From NCBI RefSeq assembly GCF_012843265.1, contig NZ_JABAIT010000002.1, positions 186,001 through 250,000 of the forward strand: DNA of 64,000 nt, read 5' to 3'. The notes below the pieces were generated by a model, which was given only the letters and a program-made list of their open reading frames with translations, did not search any database and was not told the DNA's origin. Position 1 is the first letter of the stretch; every line of letters begins with the position of its first letter. Below, one piece after another: positions 55,928 to 64,000 of the stretch. A program made the position numbers and the translations under genes. The DNA is from Bacillus sp. DNRA2 (GTDB taxonomy: Bacteria; Bacillota; Bacilli; Bacillales; Cytobacillaceae).

Positions 55928-55956
55928 AGTTTAGAACCCACTAATGAAAATGTCAA
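55928..55956 (-). promoter_or_regulatory. SigA promoter of the ABC-F leader
   Basis: TTGACA (55956-55951), 17 bp, TAAACT (55933-55928). Confidence 0.75.
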
Positions 55957-55998
55957 TAAGCGCTCCAGCGCCGTTCAACGCCTCTCAGCGCAGCTCCA

Positions 55999-56050
55999 GT
56001 GCCAGGCACCACCCGAAAAATCTTGTTTCACAGATTGTTTCACAATCTGT
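55999..56050. repeat. GTGCCAGGCACC-type interspersed repeat, copy 2
   Basis: Copy of 53884-53932 (one mismatch in 34 bp). It abuts a fragment of a ketoacyl synthase gene, so it may have inserted into or ended a deletion of that gene. Confidence 0.75.
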
Positions 56051-56067
56051 ATAATTCCCCTCATAAA

Positions 56068-56199
56068 ACGAAAATTGCAGGGTTTGCAAAGGATTTTGAT
56101 GCAGACAAGGTTTTAGGAAAGAAACAAGCTAGAAGCTTAGATCGTTTTGCGCAATTTGCTTTAGATGCGGCAGAGCAAGCTTGGGAAGATTCCAACTCA
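56068..56199 (+). pseudogene. Fragment of a FabF-type beta-ketoacyl synthase
   Basis: About 44 codons read TKIAGFAKDFDADKVL and then RSLDRFAQFALDAAEQAWEDS, the KIAG-KDFD and MDRFTQFA segments of KAS II near residue ~50-90. The start and the catalytic remainder are missing. No ribosome site. The 5' side is a repeat element, the 3' side unrelated frame. A decayed remnant. Confidence 0.8.
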
Positions 56200-56274
56200 T
56201 TCGGTATCAGAGGCCATAACGCAGCTATTATTTTAAAAAAATACGAATAAACAAATTTAAGAAAAAGGCTATGA

Positions 56275-56580
56275 AACATTACTAATGAAAAAAACAGTAA
56301 AAATGTATCATAGTACTACTCTATGGAACAATTTAAAGAAAAAAAACTAACAAAGTGTTTCATAGACGGGCTCTACGCTACACTTCTAATGAAAAAACAA
56401 GTGGAAATGTAGCATAGAACAACTCTATGAAACAAATCCAAAGAAAAAAACTAACAAAGTGTTTCATATACGAGCTCTACGATACACTTCTAATGAAAAA
56501 ACAAGTGGAAATGTAGCATAGAACCACGCTATGAAACAAATCTACAAAAAAAACTAACCAAGTGTTTCATAGACGCTCTC
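56275..56580. repeat. Diverged 52/104-bp tandem repeats
   Basis: Units AAATGTAGCATAGAAC and AAGTGTTTCATAGACG alternate at ~52 bp. Related to the arrays at 28600 and 40020. Confidence 0.75.
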
Positions 56581-56604
56581 TCCCCTGAGAAGAGCTAGCT
56601 TAAA

Positions 56605-56800
56605 TATATTATTGCGGACATCAGATTCCCTATTTGACCAAAAAGATTGATTTTATTAGCTTAACGGACACCAGATGCGTTGTTCGCTAAAATGGAGGTT
56701 GGTTAACCCCATTTCACATAAAATAACGCATCTGATGACCGCTTGATTCATCCAAAATGGCAAATTCCCAAAAATAAGTCCTTTTGTGTCCGCTACAGTC
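56605..56800. repeat. Degenerate GGACATCAGATGCG repeats
   Basis: Segments such as GGACACCAGATGCGTTGTTCGC and the inverted ATAACGCATCTGATGACCGC recur in both orientations; similar to 47860-48000. No gene. Confidence 0.6.
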
Positions 56801-56801
56801 A

Positions 56802-57125
56802 TCAAACAAGACGGCCAGCTATTTTGTTATTCTTATAGACAAAGAATCCACAAATGATATAAAAAATTAAGAGAACTATTCCTATTGGCATTTCATTGAT
56901 AATTTGTCCAGTATCTTGTGTTCCCATATAAATTAAATGGATTGAAGGTAATGTTCCCAATAAACCACCCCAAAAGGCATTCTTATTTAAAAGAAAACCA
57001 CTAATAAAGAACAAGGCTAACCAAACTACAACAACGGGTGAAATAGCTCCTATATCGTTTATCGCGATCGCTCCATAAAGAATTGAAAAAATAATAGCAG
57101 GAATAAAGAAAATAGTTTTCTTCAT
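56802..57125 (-). CDS. Small membrane protein
   Basis: 107 residues from ATG 57125 after AGAAGG. Four hydrophobic segments; no family recognised. A degenerate copy of its C-terminal coding end lies at 61957-62014. Confidence 0.72.
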   Translation of the reverse strand: MKKTIFFIPAIIFSILYGAIAINDIGAISPVVVVWLALFFISGFLLNKNAFWGGLLGTLPSIHLIYMGTQDTGQIINEMPIGIVLLIFYIICGFFVYKNNKIAGRLV

Positions 57126-57187
57126 TTTGACAACCTTCTCTCCCTCAAATTGACAAGTCATTACAATATCATTCTCTTTAATAAATC

Positions 57188-57213
57188 CCCATAGTGTAAT
57201 TTTACACTATGGG
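57188..57213. terminator. Hairpin between the membrane protein and lipoprotein genes
   Basis: Perfect 12-bp stem CCCATAGTGTAA with its complement; weak T-tail on the minus strand. Probably ends the lipoprotein transcript. Confidence 0.6.
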
Positions 57214-57336
57214 TGATATTTTGTAAATTATTCCCTATTAGTGATACTGCCCTAAAATGGAACAGACGCATTTCTTATGAAAATGCGCCAACTTGTTTCA
57301 AATCCCTTATTAAATTCAACCCTTAATAAACTATTA

Positions 57337-57738
57337 TTAATTATCGGTTCCTTCGTATTGAACTCTCTCAAAAACATAGAAGGCCCCGATAATTTCATCA
57401 AGTCTTATCACCACATATGAGTTCTTTTGTTTTGAAGGTAAATCAGTTTGCACTATGGTTATAGCAGTGTCTTTACTTGAGTTTTCGATATTATGGATTT
57501 TAAGCGTTTTATTTGATTCGCCTGATGAAATGACAACAACTTTATTACTATCCGAAATGTCAAATATTTTGTAGCCTTTGTATCCCGAGTTACTCGACTG
57601 TAATTCGTCAATATAAGTAGAAACTGCAGACATGCTATTTACTTTTTCTTTATCAAGAATTGTATAATCCACTGTCTGCGTGCAGCTTGTAAGAAAAACA
57701 ACGATTAACATAAGAATGAGTAAAATATTTTTCTTCAA
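57337..57738 (-). CDS. Small lipoprotein of unknown function
   Basis: 133 residues. Signal peptide KKNILLILMLIVVF with lipobox LTSC (Cys ~19). The mature part is polar with no recognised domain. It follows vmlR by 24 bp, so it may be co-transcribed with it. Confidence 0.78.
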   Translation of the reverse strand: MKKNILLILMLIVVFLTSCTQTVDYTILDKEKVNSMSAVSTYIDELQSSNSGYKGYKIFDISDSNKVVVISSGESNKTLKIHNIENSSKDTAITIVQTDLPSKQKNSYVVIRLDEIIGAFYVFERVQYEGTDN

Positions 57739-57762
57739 ATTTATCCCCTCTTTTCAAACCAA

Positions 57763-59403
57763 TTATTGGAGCTCTCTTATTAATTTTGTAAGTTCCTTAA
57801 ATCTTAAATCAAGCGCCTCATATTCTTTATGATTTGAAGTCATAAAGCTAAGCTTTCCTAGAACTTCTTGTCGTTCTGTTTCAAGGGTTAGGCGCAGCTC
57901 CTCCTGATCATCCTTTTTCGAAGGCACTTCCTGTACATCTAATTTCTTATTAATAGTTTGATTTGAAAAAATAAGTTTCGTGTTAGTTGTTTTTTCAAGA
58001 AAATAACGATCGTGCGACACAACTAGTAGGGTGCCATGATATTGCGCCAAGGTTTCTTCAAGTTGCTCTCGTGAGGGTAAATCTAGATGGTTCGTTGGTT
58101 CATCGAGAATAAGTACATCTCTTTCTTCCAATATATATTTCATTAACTTACACTTCACACGCTCACCCATACTCATATTACCAATTGGTTCCGTCCACTG
58201 AAATTCTTGGAATCCTAAATGTTTCATTAAATTTCGTACGTGCCCTCGCTCATTAAATGACTCTTTATCAAATAGCTTTTGAGGAGTTTGATGAAGCGGC
58301 AAATCAAATACTTCTTGAGTCAAGTAGCCAATATTTGCTGATGGTGAAATCCAAATATCACCTTTCGTCACGGTTTCTTTTCCAGTGATTATTTTTAAAA
58401 AAGTCGTTTTCCCACAGCCATTTGGTCCTGTCACGGCAATCTTTTCACCATGCCCAATCGTAAAATTAGCATCTTTAAAAAGGATTTGTCCATCAAAGGA
58501 CTTTTCTAAATTTTTAACTTCTAAGAATCGCTTCCCAACTTTATGATTCGATTTTATAGAAAAATTCACCTCGTATTCATCCTTAAGCGGCTCAACCTTC
58601 ATTTTTTCAAGTTCCTTTTCGAGACGCTTTTGTTTTGATTTAACCTGTGAATCCATCCGTTTCGCTTTAACTCGATAATATTCCTTAAAGCCTTCCTTTT
58701 TTGTTGATTGCGCGTGCGCTGACTTTGACCATGATGTTAGCTGATTCATTTGACCTTCAATCCGTTCAATCGCCTTTTGTTGTTTCTCATATTCACGCTT
58801 TTGTGTAAGTCTTTTTCGTTCACGAAATTCCATATAGCTGGTGTAATGTCCACTATGACTAATAAGCGTTTGATCCTCGATCGACCATATTTTTGTGACA
58901 ACTTGATCCAGAAAATAACGATCATGTGATACGAGAATAACGGTGCCTTGATAACTTTTCAGCTGCCTTATCAGAAAGTCTGTACTCTGTTCATCCAAAT
59001 GGTTCGTTGGTTCATCCAACAATAAAATATCTGCGTCTTTGGCCAAACCTTTTGCCAGACGAGCCTTTACCCTTTCTCCGCCGCTTAACTTCGAAAAGTC
59101 ACGGAATGGAACCTTCCACTTCCTTAATAACGCTTCTTCTTCTGGTGTGACCCCATCGAAAGAATAGGACTCGGCTTCTTGTTCAACCATTGCCGAGACA
59201 AGATCCTGCTGCACATGTTTAATTTGTCCTTCTGTTGGCAAAAAGTCACCGTTCAGTAATTGCAACAAAGTTGATTTACCAGCACCATTTTTACCGATGA
59301 TTCCGATAATATCCCCTTTTTGCACATTTGTGGTTATTTTTTCAAAAATCATCATATCTTGAATTTCAACTTTTATATTTTGTAACTGCAATATTTCCAT
59401 CAT
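57763..59403 (-). CDS. vmlR: ABC-F ribosome protection protein VmlR
   Basis: 546 residues from ATG 59403 after AAGGG, the size of Bacillus subtilis VmlR (547). Two ABC domains: GKNGAGKST (~35), KLSGGERVKARLAKGLAKDAD, LLDEPTNHLDEQS; and GPNGCGKTT (~344), NMSMGERVKCKLM, LILDEPTNHLD. The linker carries LTSWSKSAHAQSTKKEGFKEY (conserved parts at ~225-245) and YRVKAKRMDSQ, and the C-terminal ETERQEVLGKLSFM, all typical of VmlR. Protects ribosomes against lincomycin, virginiamycin M and pleuromutilins. Confidence 0.93.
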   Translation of the reverse strand: MMEILQLQNIKVEIQDMMIFEKITTNVQKGDIIGIIGKNGAGKSTLLQLLNGDFLPTEGQIKHVQQDLVSAMVEQEAESYSFDGVTPEEEALLRKWKVPFRDFSKLSGGERVKARLAKGLAKDADILLLDEPTNHLDEQSTDFLIRQLKSYQGTVILVSHDRYFLDQVVTKIWSIEDQTLISHSGHYTSYMEFRERKRLTQKREYEKQQKAIERIEGQMNQLTSWSKSAHAQSTKKEGFKEYYRVKAKRMDSQVKSKQKRLEKELEKMKVEPLKDEYEVNFSIKSNHKVGKRFLEVKNLEKSFDGQILFKDANFTIGHGEKIAVTGPNGCGKTTFLKIITGKETVTKGDIWISPSANIGYLTQEVFDLPLHQTPQKLFDKESFNERGHVRNLMKHLGFQEFQWTEPIGNMSMGERVKCKLMKYILEERDVLILDEPTNHLDLPSREQLEETLAQYHGTLLVVSHDRYFLEKTTNTKLIFSNQTINKKLDVQEVPSKKDDQEELRLTLETERQEVLGKLSFMTSNHKEYEALDLRFKELTKLIRELQ

Positions 59404-59680
59404 AAAAATCAACCCTTCTGTTTCAGGGGAAAATAAAAATCCCCCCAAATTATTTTTGGAAGGATTAGTTTCATTGCATTTTTTTCATACCTAAATAAGC
59501 TAATTTCGCCTTTCAGCTCGTTAGCATACTTATGTCGTATATAGAAAAATGGGCAGACTAATCCTAATTTTTTTATCTGAAATATTTTATTTCAAATTGT
59601 AAAAAAGTTAGGTTAGTTATCCATTGTCCACCCATCATTCCTTTCGATTTTTATTAGCTTCATTCTAACATGATGCCGCG
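59404..59680 (-). promoter_or_regulatory. Attenuation leader of vmlR
   Basis: On the message, GGGTGGAC (59633-59626) can pair with GTCTGCCC (59557-59550), enclosing CCTAA/TTAGG, then ATTTTTC: a leader terminator. Very short frames (e.g. ATG-GAT-AAC-TAA near 59624) lie in its 5' arm. Nearer the gene, GGGGGGA/TCCCC and GGATTAG-type segments could mask the ribosome site. The GGATTAGTCTGCCC segment recurs in the other ABC-F leader. Confidence 0.6.
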
Positions 59681-59710
59681 GATGATTCAACAAACATGGT
59701 AACCTCGCCA

Positions 59711-60493
59711 TTAACCAATGAATTGCTTTAATAGCTGGTTAAACTTCTCACGTTCTTCCCAGAAAGGGCCGTGGCCGCTGTATTGAAACGGAACAAGCTG
59801 TGAATTGCTTATTTTTTGATTTAGTTCCTGTGCTTGTAGAAATGGAATCACTTTGTCGTGGACGCCGTGAACGATGAGTGTAGGGACAAGTATTTTTGGC
59901 AAATCGGAATGAAGCTTCTCATCTCTTAGTGTCATGATAATCGCTGCTGTTGACCAACCTGCTGCTTGAAACCCCAATTGATTAAACCACTCCGAGAATG
60001 CGGGAGTTATATATTGAAAGAAAAAGGTTTCTGTTACTTCTTGCATCATTTTAGGACGGTCATTTAACGCTTGAGTAAGGAGTCTATTCGCGGTTTCTAT
60101 CGTAAAGCCGGTAGGAGCTGCGGCGTCTATAAGGACAAGTTTGGATACTCCGTCACCATTATATCGGGACATGTACCGTATGGCGATTGCTCCACCTGTA
60201 GAATGACCAATAAGCGTGAAATTGTCTAATTGAAGTACTCCAACTACTGTACGGATATCATCCGCCAATCGGTTATAATCGTAACCACTCATTGGCTTAT
60301 CTGATTTTCCGAATCCTCTCCAGTCAATTCCAATACAACGGTATCCCATTGCCGGAAGAACATTAAATTGATATTCAAACTGTTTATGGCTTAACGGCCA
60401 ACCATGTAAGAATACTATCGTCTTCCTGCCCTTGGGATTTACATCTTCTACATATAATTTTATGCCAGATTCTACAGTAACATAGTACCCCAC
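59711..60493 (-). CDS. Alpha/beta hydrolase (chloroperoxidase/esterase type)
   Basis: 260 residues from GTG 60493, 6 nt after AGGGGGA. Oxyanion HGWPLSHK (~30), GFGKSDKP (~60), nucleophile elbow GHSTGG (Ser ~97), Asp in HGVHDKVIP (~213) and His in SGHGPFWEE (~241). Very like non-haem chloroperoxidase family hydrolases. Substrate unknown. Confidence 0.88.
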   Translation of the reverse strand: MGYYVTVESGIKLYVEDVNPKGRKTIVFLHGWPLSHKQFEYQFNVLPAMGYRCIGIDWRGFGKSDKPMSGYDYNRLADDIRTVVGVLQLDNFTLIGHSTGGAIAIRYMSRYNGDGVSKLVLIDAAAPTGFTIETANRLLTQALNDRPKMMQEVTETFFFQYITPAFSEWFNQLGFQAAGWSTAAIIMTLRDEKLHSDLPKILVPTLIVHGVHDKVIPFLQAQELNQKISNSQLVPFQYSGHGPFWEEREKFNQLLKQFIG

Positions 60494-60816
60494 ACGTATT
60501 CCCCCTAAAGCGGATTTAACAATATGATATTCATTTAGGCAGACATAGATGAGTACACAATCCTTGTTAACAGTTTCCTAGAAAATGTTTGTTTAGAGGA
60601 AGCTGTATTTCTTAGGACTCTTCCACTTCAAACAACCTGCGGTGGTGTTAAGTGGTGAGTTGTTCACCATGTGATATATTATAGTTAGAAGTTTTCGAAA
60701 ATTTTTTAAAATGTGTACTTCTGAATTGATTTCAAGACTACTAGAATAAATGTCTAGTTTATTAGTAAATATCCACTGTGTTCTTTGCCAGGAAAGATCA
60801 AAAGGAGATGTATTAT
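60494..60816. other. Intergenic region
   Basis: Contains a short inverted repeat GGTGA-GTTGT-TCACC near 60654 and AT-rich sequence before the DUF4386 gene. No promoter could be assigned with confidence. Confidence 0.4.
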
Positions 60817-61536
60817 ATGTCTAAATCGAAGAAAAATCAGTTGAATAATGTCCAAACTGCCGATTCTCGATGGAAGGGTCTATTGAATGCAGGTGGAGCA
60901 GCTGCAATAACGATGTTCGTTTTAATGGTTATACAGATCATCGTTTTCGTTATCTGGCCCCCACCCCATACTGTCGAAGCTTACTTTTCACTATTTCAAA
61001 ACAACTGGCTTTTAGGTCTATTAAGTCTTGATCTGCTCTATATTGTGGATAGCACACTCTTAATTCTTATTTATCTTGCCTTATATATAGTATTAAAACG
61101 GTTCGGTGAATCAGCTATGCTAATCGGTGTTATTTTTGGCATCACCGGAGTTGCTGCCTATTTTGCGTCGAATACAGCTTTTGAAATGCTTTCTCTCAGC
61201 ACCCAATATGCTGAAGCAACATCAGAAGCGCAAAGGGTGATGTTGTTAACAACAGGGCAAGCAATGCTTGAAACATATAAGGGCACTGCATTCGACATTT
61301 ATTATGTTCTCAACACGATTGTGCTCTTTTTATTCTCGCCTGTCATGCTTCGTAGCAAAATCTTCAGCAAAACAATTGCCTATTTGGGAATGTTAGCTGG
61401 TGTATTGATGATTGTACCATCTACAGCTGGTGTGTTAGGTCTATATTTCTCGCTCGCTTCCCTTGTACCCTGGTCGATATGGTTAATCTTGGTTGCCCGG
61501 AGACTCTTTCAGTTGGGAAAAGGAGTATTCAAATGA
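60817..61536 (+). CDS. DUF4386 family membrane protein
   Basis: 239 residues from ATG 60817 after AAAGGAG. Six membrane spans. Pattern fits DUF4386: N-terminal AGGAAAITMFVLMVIQ, DLLYIVDSTLLILIYLALY, and a C-terminal SLVPWSIWLILVARRLFQLG. Function unknown. Confidence 0.82.
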   Translation: MSKSKKNQLNNVQTADSRWKGLLNAGGAAAITMFVLMVIQIIVFVIWPPPHTVEAYFSLFQNNWLLGLLSLDLLYIVDSTLLILIYLALYIVLKRFGESAMLIGVIFGITGVAAYFASNTAFEMLSLSTQYAEATSEAQRVMLLTTGQAMLETYKGTAFDIYYVLNTIVLFLFSPVMLRSKIFSKTIAYLGMLAGVLMIVPSTAGVLGLYFSLASLVPWSIWLILVARRLFQLGKGVFK

Positions 61537-61599
61537 GTTTCCAATACACATATTTTCCTTAATTAAAGAAAGACTATTGTTATGAAAGGGGGGGTTATA

Positions 61600-61899
61600 T
61601 TGAAAAGGTTGTTAGCAGTTGGAGTAGCCTCCTTTTGCTTGCTTTCGAACTTGGGATTCGCTGAAGCCTCAATTGAAATCAAAGAAACAAAAGACTTAGT
61701 TCAAACCAAAATTTCTGAGGCTCAAGCAAAAGACATTGCACTTAAGCAAGTGAAAGGTAAAGTTGTAAAAGTTGAGCTTGAAACGGACAATGGCGTTCTC
61801 GTATACGAGGTTGATGTAAAAAGTGGCACACAAGTTTACGAGGTCAAAATTGATGCTAAAAGTGGAAAAGTGCTAAAAGTGGAAAAAGAAAATGACTAA
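61600..61899 (+). CDS. Secreted PepSY-domain protein
   Basis: 99 residues from TTG 61600 after GGGGGG. Signal peptide KRLLAVGVASFCLLSNLGF-AEA, then a single PepSY domain: ISEAQAKDIALKQVKGKVVKVE, VYEVDVKSG, YEVKIDAKSGKVLKVE. PepSY modules can inhibit proteases or bind metal near the wall. Ends at a terminator. Confidence 0.85.
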   Translation: MKRLLAVGVASFCLLSNLGFAEASIEIKETKDLVQTKISEAQAKDIALKQVKGKVVKVELETDNGVLVYEVDVKSGTQVYEVKIDAKSGKVLKVEKEND

Positions 61900-61905
61900 A
61901 TGACA

Positions 61906-61929
61906 AAAGGCATCAATCGGTGCCTTTTT
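61906..61929 (+). terminator. Terminator of the PepSY gene
   Basis: Stem AAAGGCA/TGCCTTT, 8-nt loop, TTTTT tail. Confidence 0.85.
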
Positions 61930-61956
61930 CCTAGTCTTTATAACTTACTCTTTGCT

Positions 61957-62014
61957 TTTGTTATTTCTATAGGCAAAATAGCCACAAATGAATAAAAAAT
62001 TAAGAGAACGATTC
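61957..62014 (-). pseudogene. Remnant of a paralogue of the 56802 gene
   Basis: About 58 bp align with 56824-56881 at roughly 80% identity, including GCCACAAATGA and AAAAAATTAAGAGAAC, matching the coding end of that gene. One base is deleted. The rest of the gene is absent. Confidence 0.6.
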
Positions 62015-62079
62015 GCTAATCGCTAACACTCCAGATAATGAGTATATTCCGGAGAAAGCAAGGGACCATTTTTTATCAT

Positions 62080-62265
62080 TTATTTTTTAAAAATAGTTGT
62101 GTTTTCAATACGTATAGAATCCACTTCCCCGCATTCTATACAAAATGTGAATATTTTATTTGAACCACTAAGTGACATTTTGCTAGGTTTTACAGGCATA
62201 TAATCTGTAGCCTCTGCAAATTCCGTACTACCACACTTAACACATTTGTTACTCGATTTTCCCAT
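62080..62265 (-). CDS. Small zinc-ribbon protein
   Basis: 61 residues from ATG 62265 after AAAGGTG. Two CxxC knuckles, KCVKCGS (~6) and FCIECGE (~41), typical of short zinc ribbons. Function unknown. Confidence 0.78.
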   Translation of the reverse strand: MGKSSNKCVKCGSTEFAEATDYMPVKPSKMSLSGSNKIFTFCIECGEVDSIRIENTTIFKK

Positions 62266-62487
62266 AATAAAGTCACCTTTTCGTTTAGAATAAATAATCA
62301 TAATCCTATTTCCATTCTAACATTTTTTTCCATTAAAAGTTAAGTTTATTTCAACACCAATTTTCATAATCCACCACTATCGATTACAAAGGCTCAAAAA
62401 GTATATTGTATGCCAGAATAAAACCCCCTATCTAATAAGACATAATGTTATATATTTACGGATGTGATTTAAAATAAGTTTCATTCT

Positions 62488-62592
62488 TCAACTAACCCGT
62501 CCCCTTAGCTTAGACGTATTAAGTGGTAGAATATTTCCAACTGTGACATTTTGTAGGTCTTCATCACTTCTGGGGTTTGAATAGTTTGACAT
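62488..62592 (-). CDS. Tiny ORF with a strong ribosome site
   Basis: 34 codons beginning MSNYSNPRSDEDLQ and ending LRGRVS, 9 nt after GGGGAGGT. No homologue recognised. Could be a small protein or the start of a lost gene. The remaining sequence in 62266-62715 shows nothing. Confidence 0.4.
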   Translation of the reverse strand: MSNYSNPRSDEDLQNVTVGNILPLNTSKLRGRVS

Positions 62593-62715
62593 TGATAAAA
62601 TACCTCCCCAATGTAATTTTTTATGTATTAAAACATGCGACAAAGAAAAAAACACAATAACCAAACATTAAAGGCACTATTTATTAGGCAAGAGCGCCCA
62701 TTAGTTGAAGAAATT

Positions 62716-63171
62716 TTATTGTTGATATGGATTGTTAAGTACCTTTTGCATAAATAGTTCGGGTTTAACATTCTGTTTAAAGCCATATTGGCTATATAAT
62801 GAATGAGCATCATTTGTAGCTAACATAAATCTACGAACTCCCTGTAATTCGGAATGGTTTGTGATAATTTTCATTAACCATTTTGATAACCCTAATTTTT
62901 GATAATCTGGCAATACAAACACATCACAAAGATAAGCGAAAGTCGCTAAATCAGTAATTACCCTCGCAAAACCAACTTGTTTAAAAACGTCTTTACCCGC
63001 TTCACCTTTATAAACCCCAAAACATAAAGGAGAATTTTCAATTGCCTTTTTTACTATTTGCTTTGGTATATCTTTTGACCAATATGCTTCTTGACTCAAG
63101 AAGTTATGTATTAGTGGTAAATCTAAATAATCTTTATTTGTCGAAATTGAATATCCGTTATTAATCCACAT
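62716..63171 (-). CDS. GNAT-family N-acetyltransferase
   Basis: 151 residues. Acetyl-CoA site in VLPDYQKLGLSKWLMKII (~90-107; the usual Q/R-x-x-G-x-G/A reads QKLGLS), preceded by VGFARVITD and TFAYLCDVFV. Later LATNDAHSLYSQYGF. A YitH/YsnE-like GNAT; substrate unknown. Confidence 0.87.
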   Translation of the reverse strand: MWINNGYSISTNKDYLDLPLIHNFLSQEAYWSKDIPKQIVKKAIENSPLCFGVYKGEAGKDVFKQVGFARVITDLATFAYLCDVFVLPDYQKLGLSKWLMKIITNHSELQGVRRFMLATNDAHSLYSQYGFKQNVKPELFMQKVLNNPYQQ

Positions 63172-63267
63172 CTCTAATTTTAGCCCCCTTAGTTTTTCTA
63201 ATGTTCTGTAATTAAATTAAACTACTGATTTAAGTTTTGTTCAATTAATGGTGCGTTAGCACAACAA

Positions 63268-63294
63268 GAAAAAGCTGTCGGTAATGACAGCTTT
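63268..63294 (-). terminator. Terminator of the 63427 gene
   Basis: 9-bp stem AAAGCTGTC/GACAGCTTT followed by TTTTTC on the minus strand, 130 bp after the stop. Confidence 0.75.
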
Positions 63295-63426
63295 GATCTT
63301 TAATTCTTGCGCCCGATTGTTGAAGATCAATATTTAAGGTAATATTATTGCAATTTGAAAAATAAAAGAGCTGCCGAAGCAACCCTTTGTACAACCGTTG
63401 AACCCGTTGCGTTGGTATTTATTTTA

Positions 63427-63915
63427 CTAGTTGTGTCGAATACCACAATCACTAACAACTGCCAAGATGGATATCATTTTTCTCTTAATAAATTCAAAAG
63501 CATATAGAAGTAGTGTTCGTGAAAAATGATAACCCAGATATTGAATTTTTGATAATTTAACATTTAGTATTCTATACCGTTTCATATATTTTAATCCTAA
63601 GAAAATGTACACTATATGGAGAAGAGTATTATAAATTAAAAATCGAAGAAATTTCCCATAAGACCATTTCAACATCCAAAAACTAGTAACGAAGTAAGGA
63701 CCTAACATAAAGAAATCCATACTGTTTAAAGGTAGTATTCCTTCATAAAAACCCCACCATTTTTTTCTTTCACCGATTACAGACATTATTTTTGAATAAA
63801 CATACATAAGCATCGATGCCGGAAGGAATTCTCTAAACAACCTTCGACCCAATAATGGTATCGTTAACCAAGGAATAATTGCAAGGGATATTAACAACAA
63901 TTTTGAATTTTTCAT
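63427..63915 (-). CDS. CBO0543-like membrane protein
   Basis: 162 residues from ATG 63915 after GGGGGG. Four or five hydrophobic segments; size and layout match the proteins at 17704 and 49854, but the YP-R-PK-FK motif is not present, so it is a distant relative at best. Function unknown. Confidence 0.6.
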   Translation of the reverse strand: MKNSKLLLISLAIIPWLTIPLLGRRLFREFLPASMLMYVYSKIMSVIGERKKWWGFYEGILPLNSMDFFMLGPYFVTSFWMLKWSYGKFLRFLIYNTLLHIVYIFLGLKYMKRYRILNVKLSKIQYLGYHFSRTLLLYAFEFIKRKMISILAVVSDCGIRHN

Positions 63916-64000
63916 TCAACCCCCCATTCCGCTGCTCTAACGCTGCGGAATAAATAGTAATTTTCACCAACAGAAAGAACCCTCACTAGACACAATTTAT

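Noticed and set aside
55999-56250. An 83-residue functional gene
   Set aside because: Its start lies in a repeat element and the middle is a KAS II fragment without catalytic residues; treated as a pseudogene.

Overview
The window is low-GC Firmicute DNA from a spore former, most likely Bacillaceae (Neobacillus/Mesobacillus-like). The evidence is the strong AGGAGG ribosome sites with frequent TTG starts, a CotY/CotZ-type coat protein, a VmlR-type ABC-F protein, the MhqR/DoxX pair with the Bacillus operator, and interspersed repeats typical of Bacillus. No rRNA, tRNA, CRISPR array, phage or transposase gene was seen.

Layout. (1) 1-12.85 kb is a sugar/pentitol catabolic island: a DeoR regulator (cut by the window edge), AraD epimerase, a GatD-like dehydrogenase, an Rbs-type ABC transporter, an ANTAR response regulator, a divergent histidine kinase whose N-terminus is a degenerate ABC ATPase, a TarJ-like dehydrogenase and AraB kinase. 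The transporter operon leader carries a SigA promoter, two small hairpins with matching loops, a long intrinsic terminator that excludes the second hairpin, and a cre site. This reads as a complete ANTAR antitermination circuit. (2) 12.9-23 kb holds an SF1 helicase, KatG, a CBO0543-type membrane protein, a tandem pair of YppF-like small genes with Fnr-type boxes, and a spore-surface pair. (3) 22.9-28.4 kb is the dabB-dabA (mpsAB) inorganic-carbon/cation system with an MpsC-like protein, a YbcF-like carbonic anhydrase homologue, a leader terminator and a new 27-codon leader peptide. (4) 28.9-30.6 kb has a DUF488 gene and an Fnr-controlled pair: truncated globin plus a peroxiredoxin whose peroxidatic cysteine codon is an in-frame TGA followed by a bSECIS-like hairpin. 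(5) 30.6-46.5 kb is a defence/DNA-processing region: a complete Wadjet operon (jetD-A-B-C) bracketed by 40-bp direct repeats (38/40 identical), an SDR gene, long tandem-repeat tracts, and an AddAB-like helicase-nuclease pair. (6) 46.6-64 kb is accessory: quinone-type reductase, MhqR/DoxX with operators, small membrane proteins, ankyrin protein, CPBP protease, two antibiotic-type ABC-F genes each with an attenuation leader, gene remnants, and small hypothetical genes.

How the genes work together: the kinase/ANTAR pair, CcpA and DeoR probably gate uptake (RbsBAC-like) and oxidation, phosphorylation and epimerisation of a pentitol or pentulose to xylulose-5-phosphate; no arabinose isomerase is present. 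Wadjet and the AddAB-like pair act on DNA. Coordinates of starts were chosen from ribosome-binding sites and several differ from the longest possible reading frame. All functional names are from motif recognition by eye; no database search was run.
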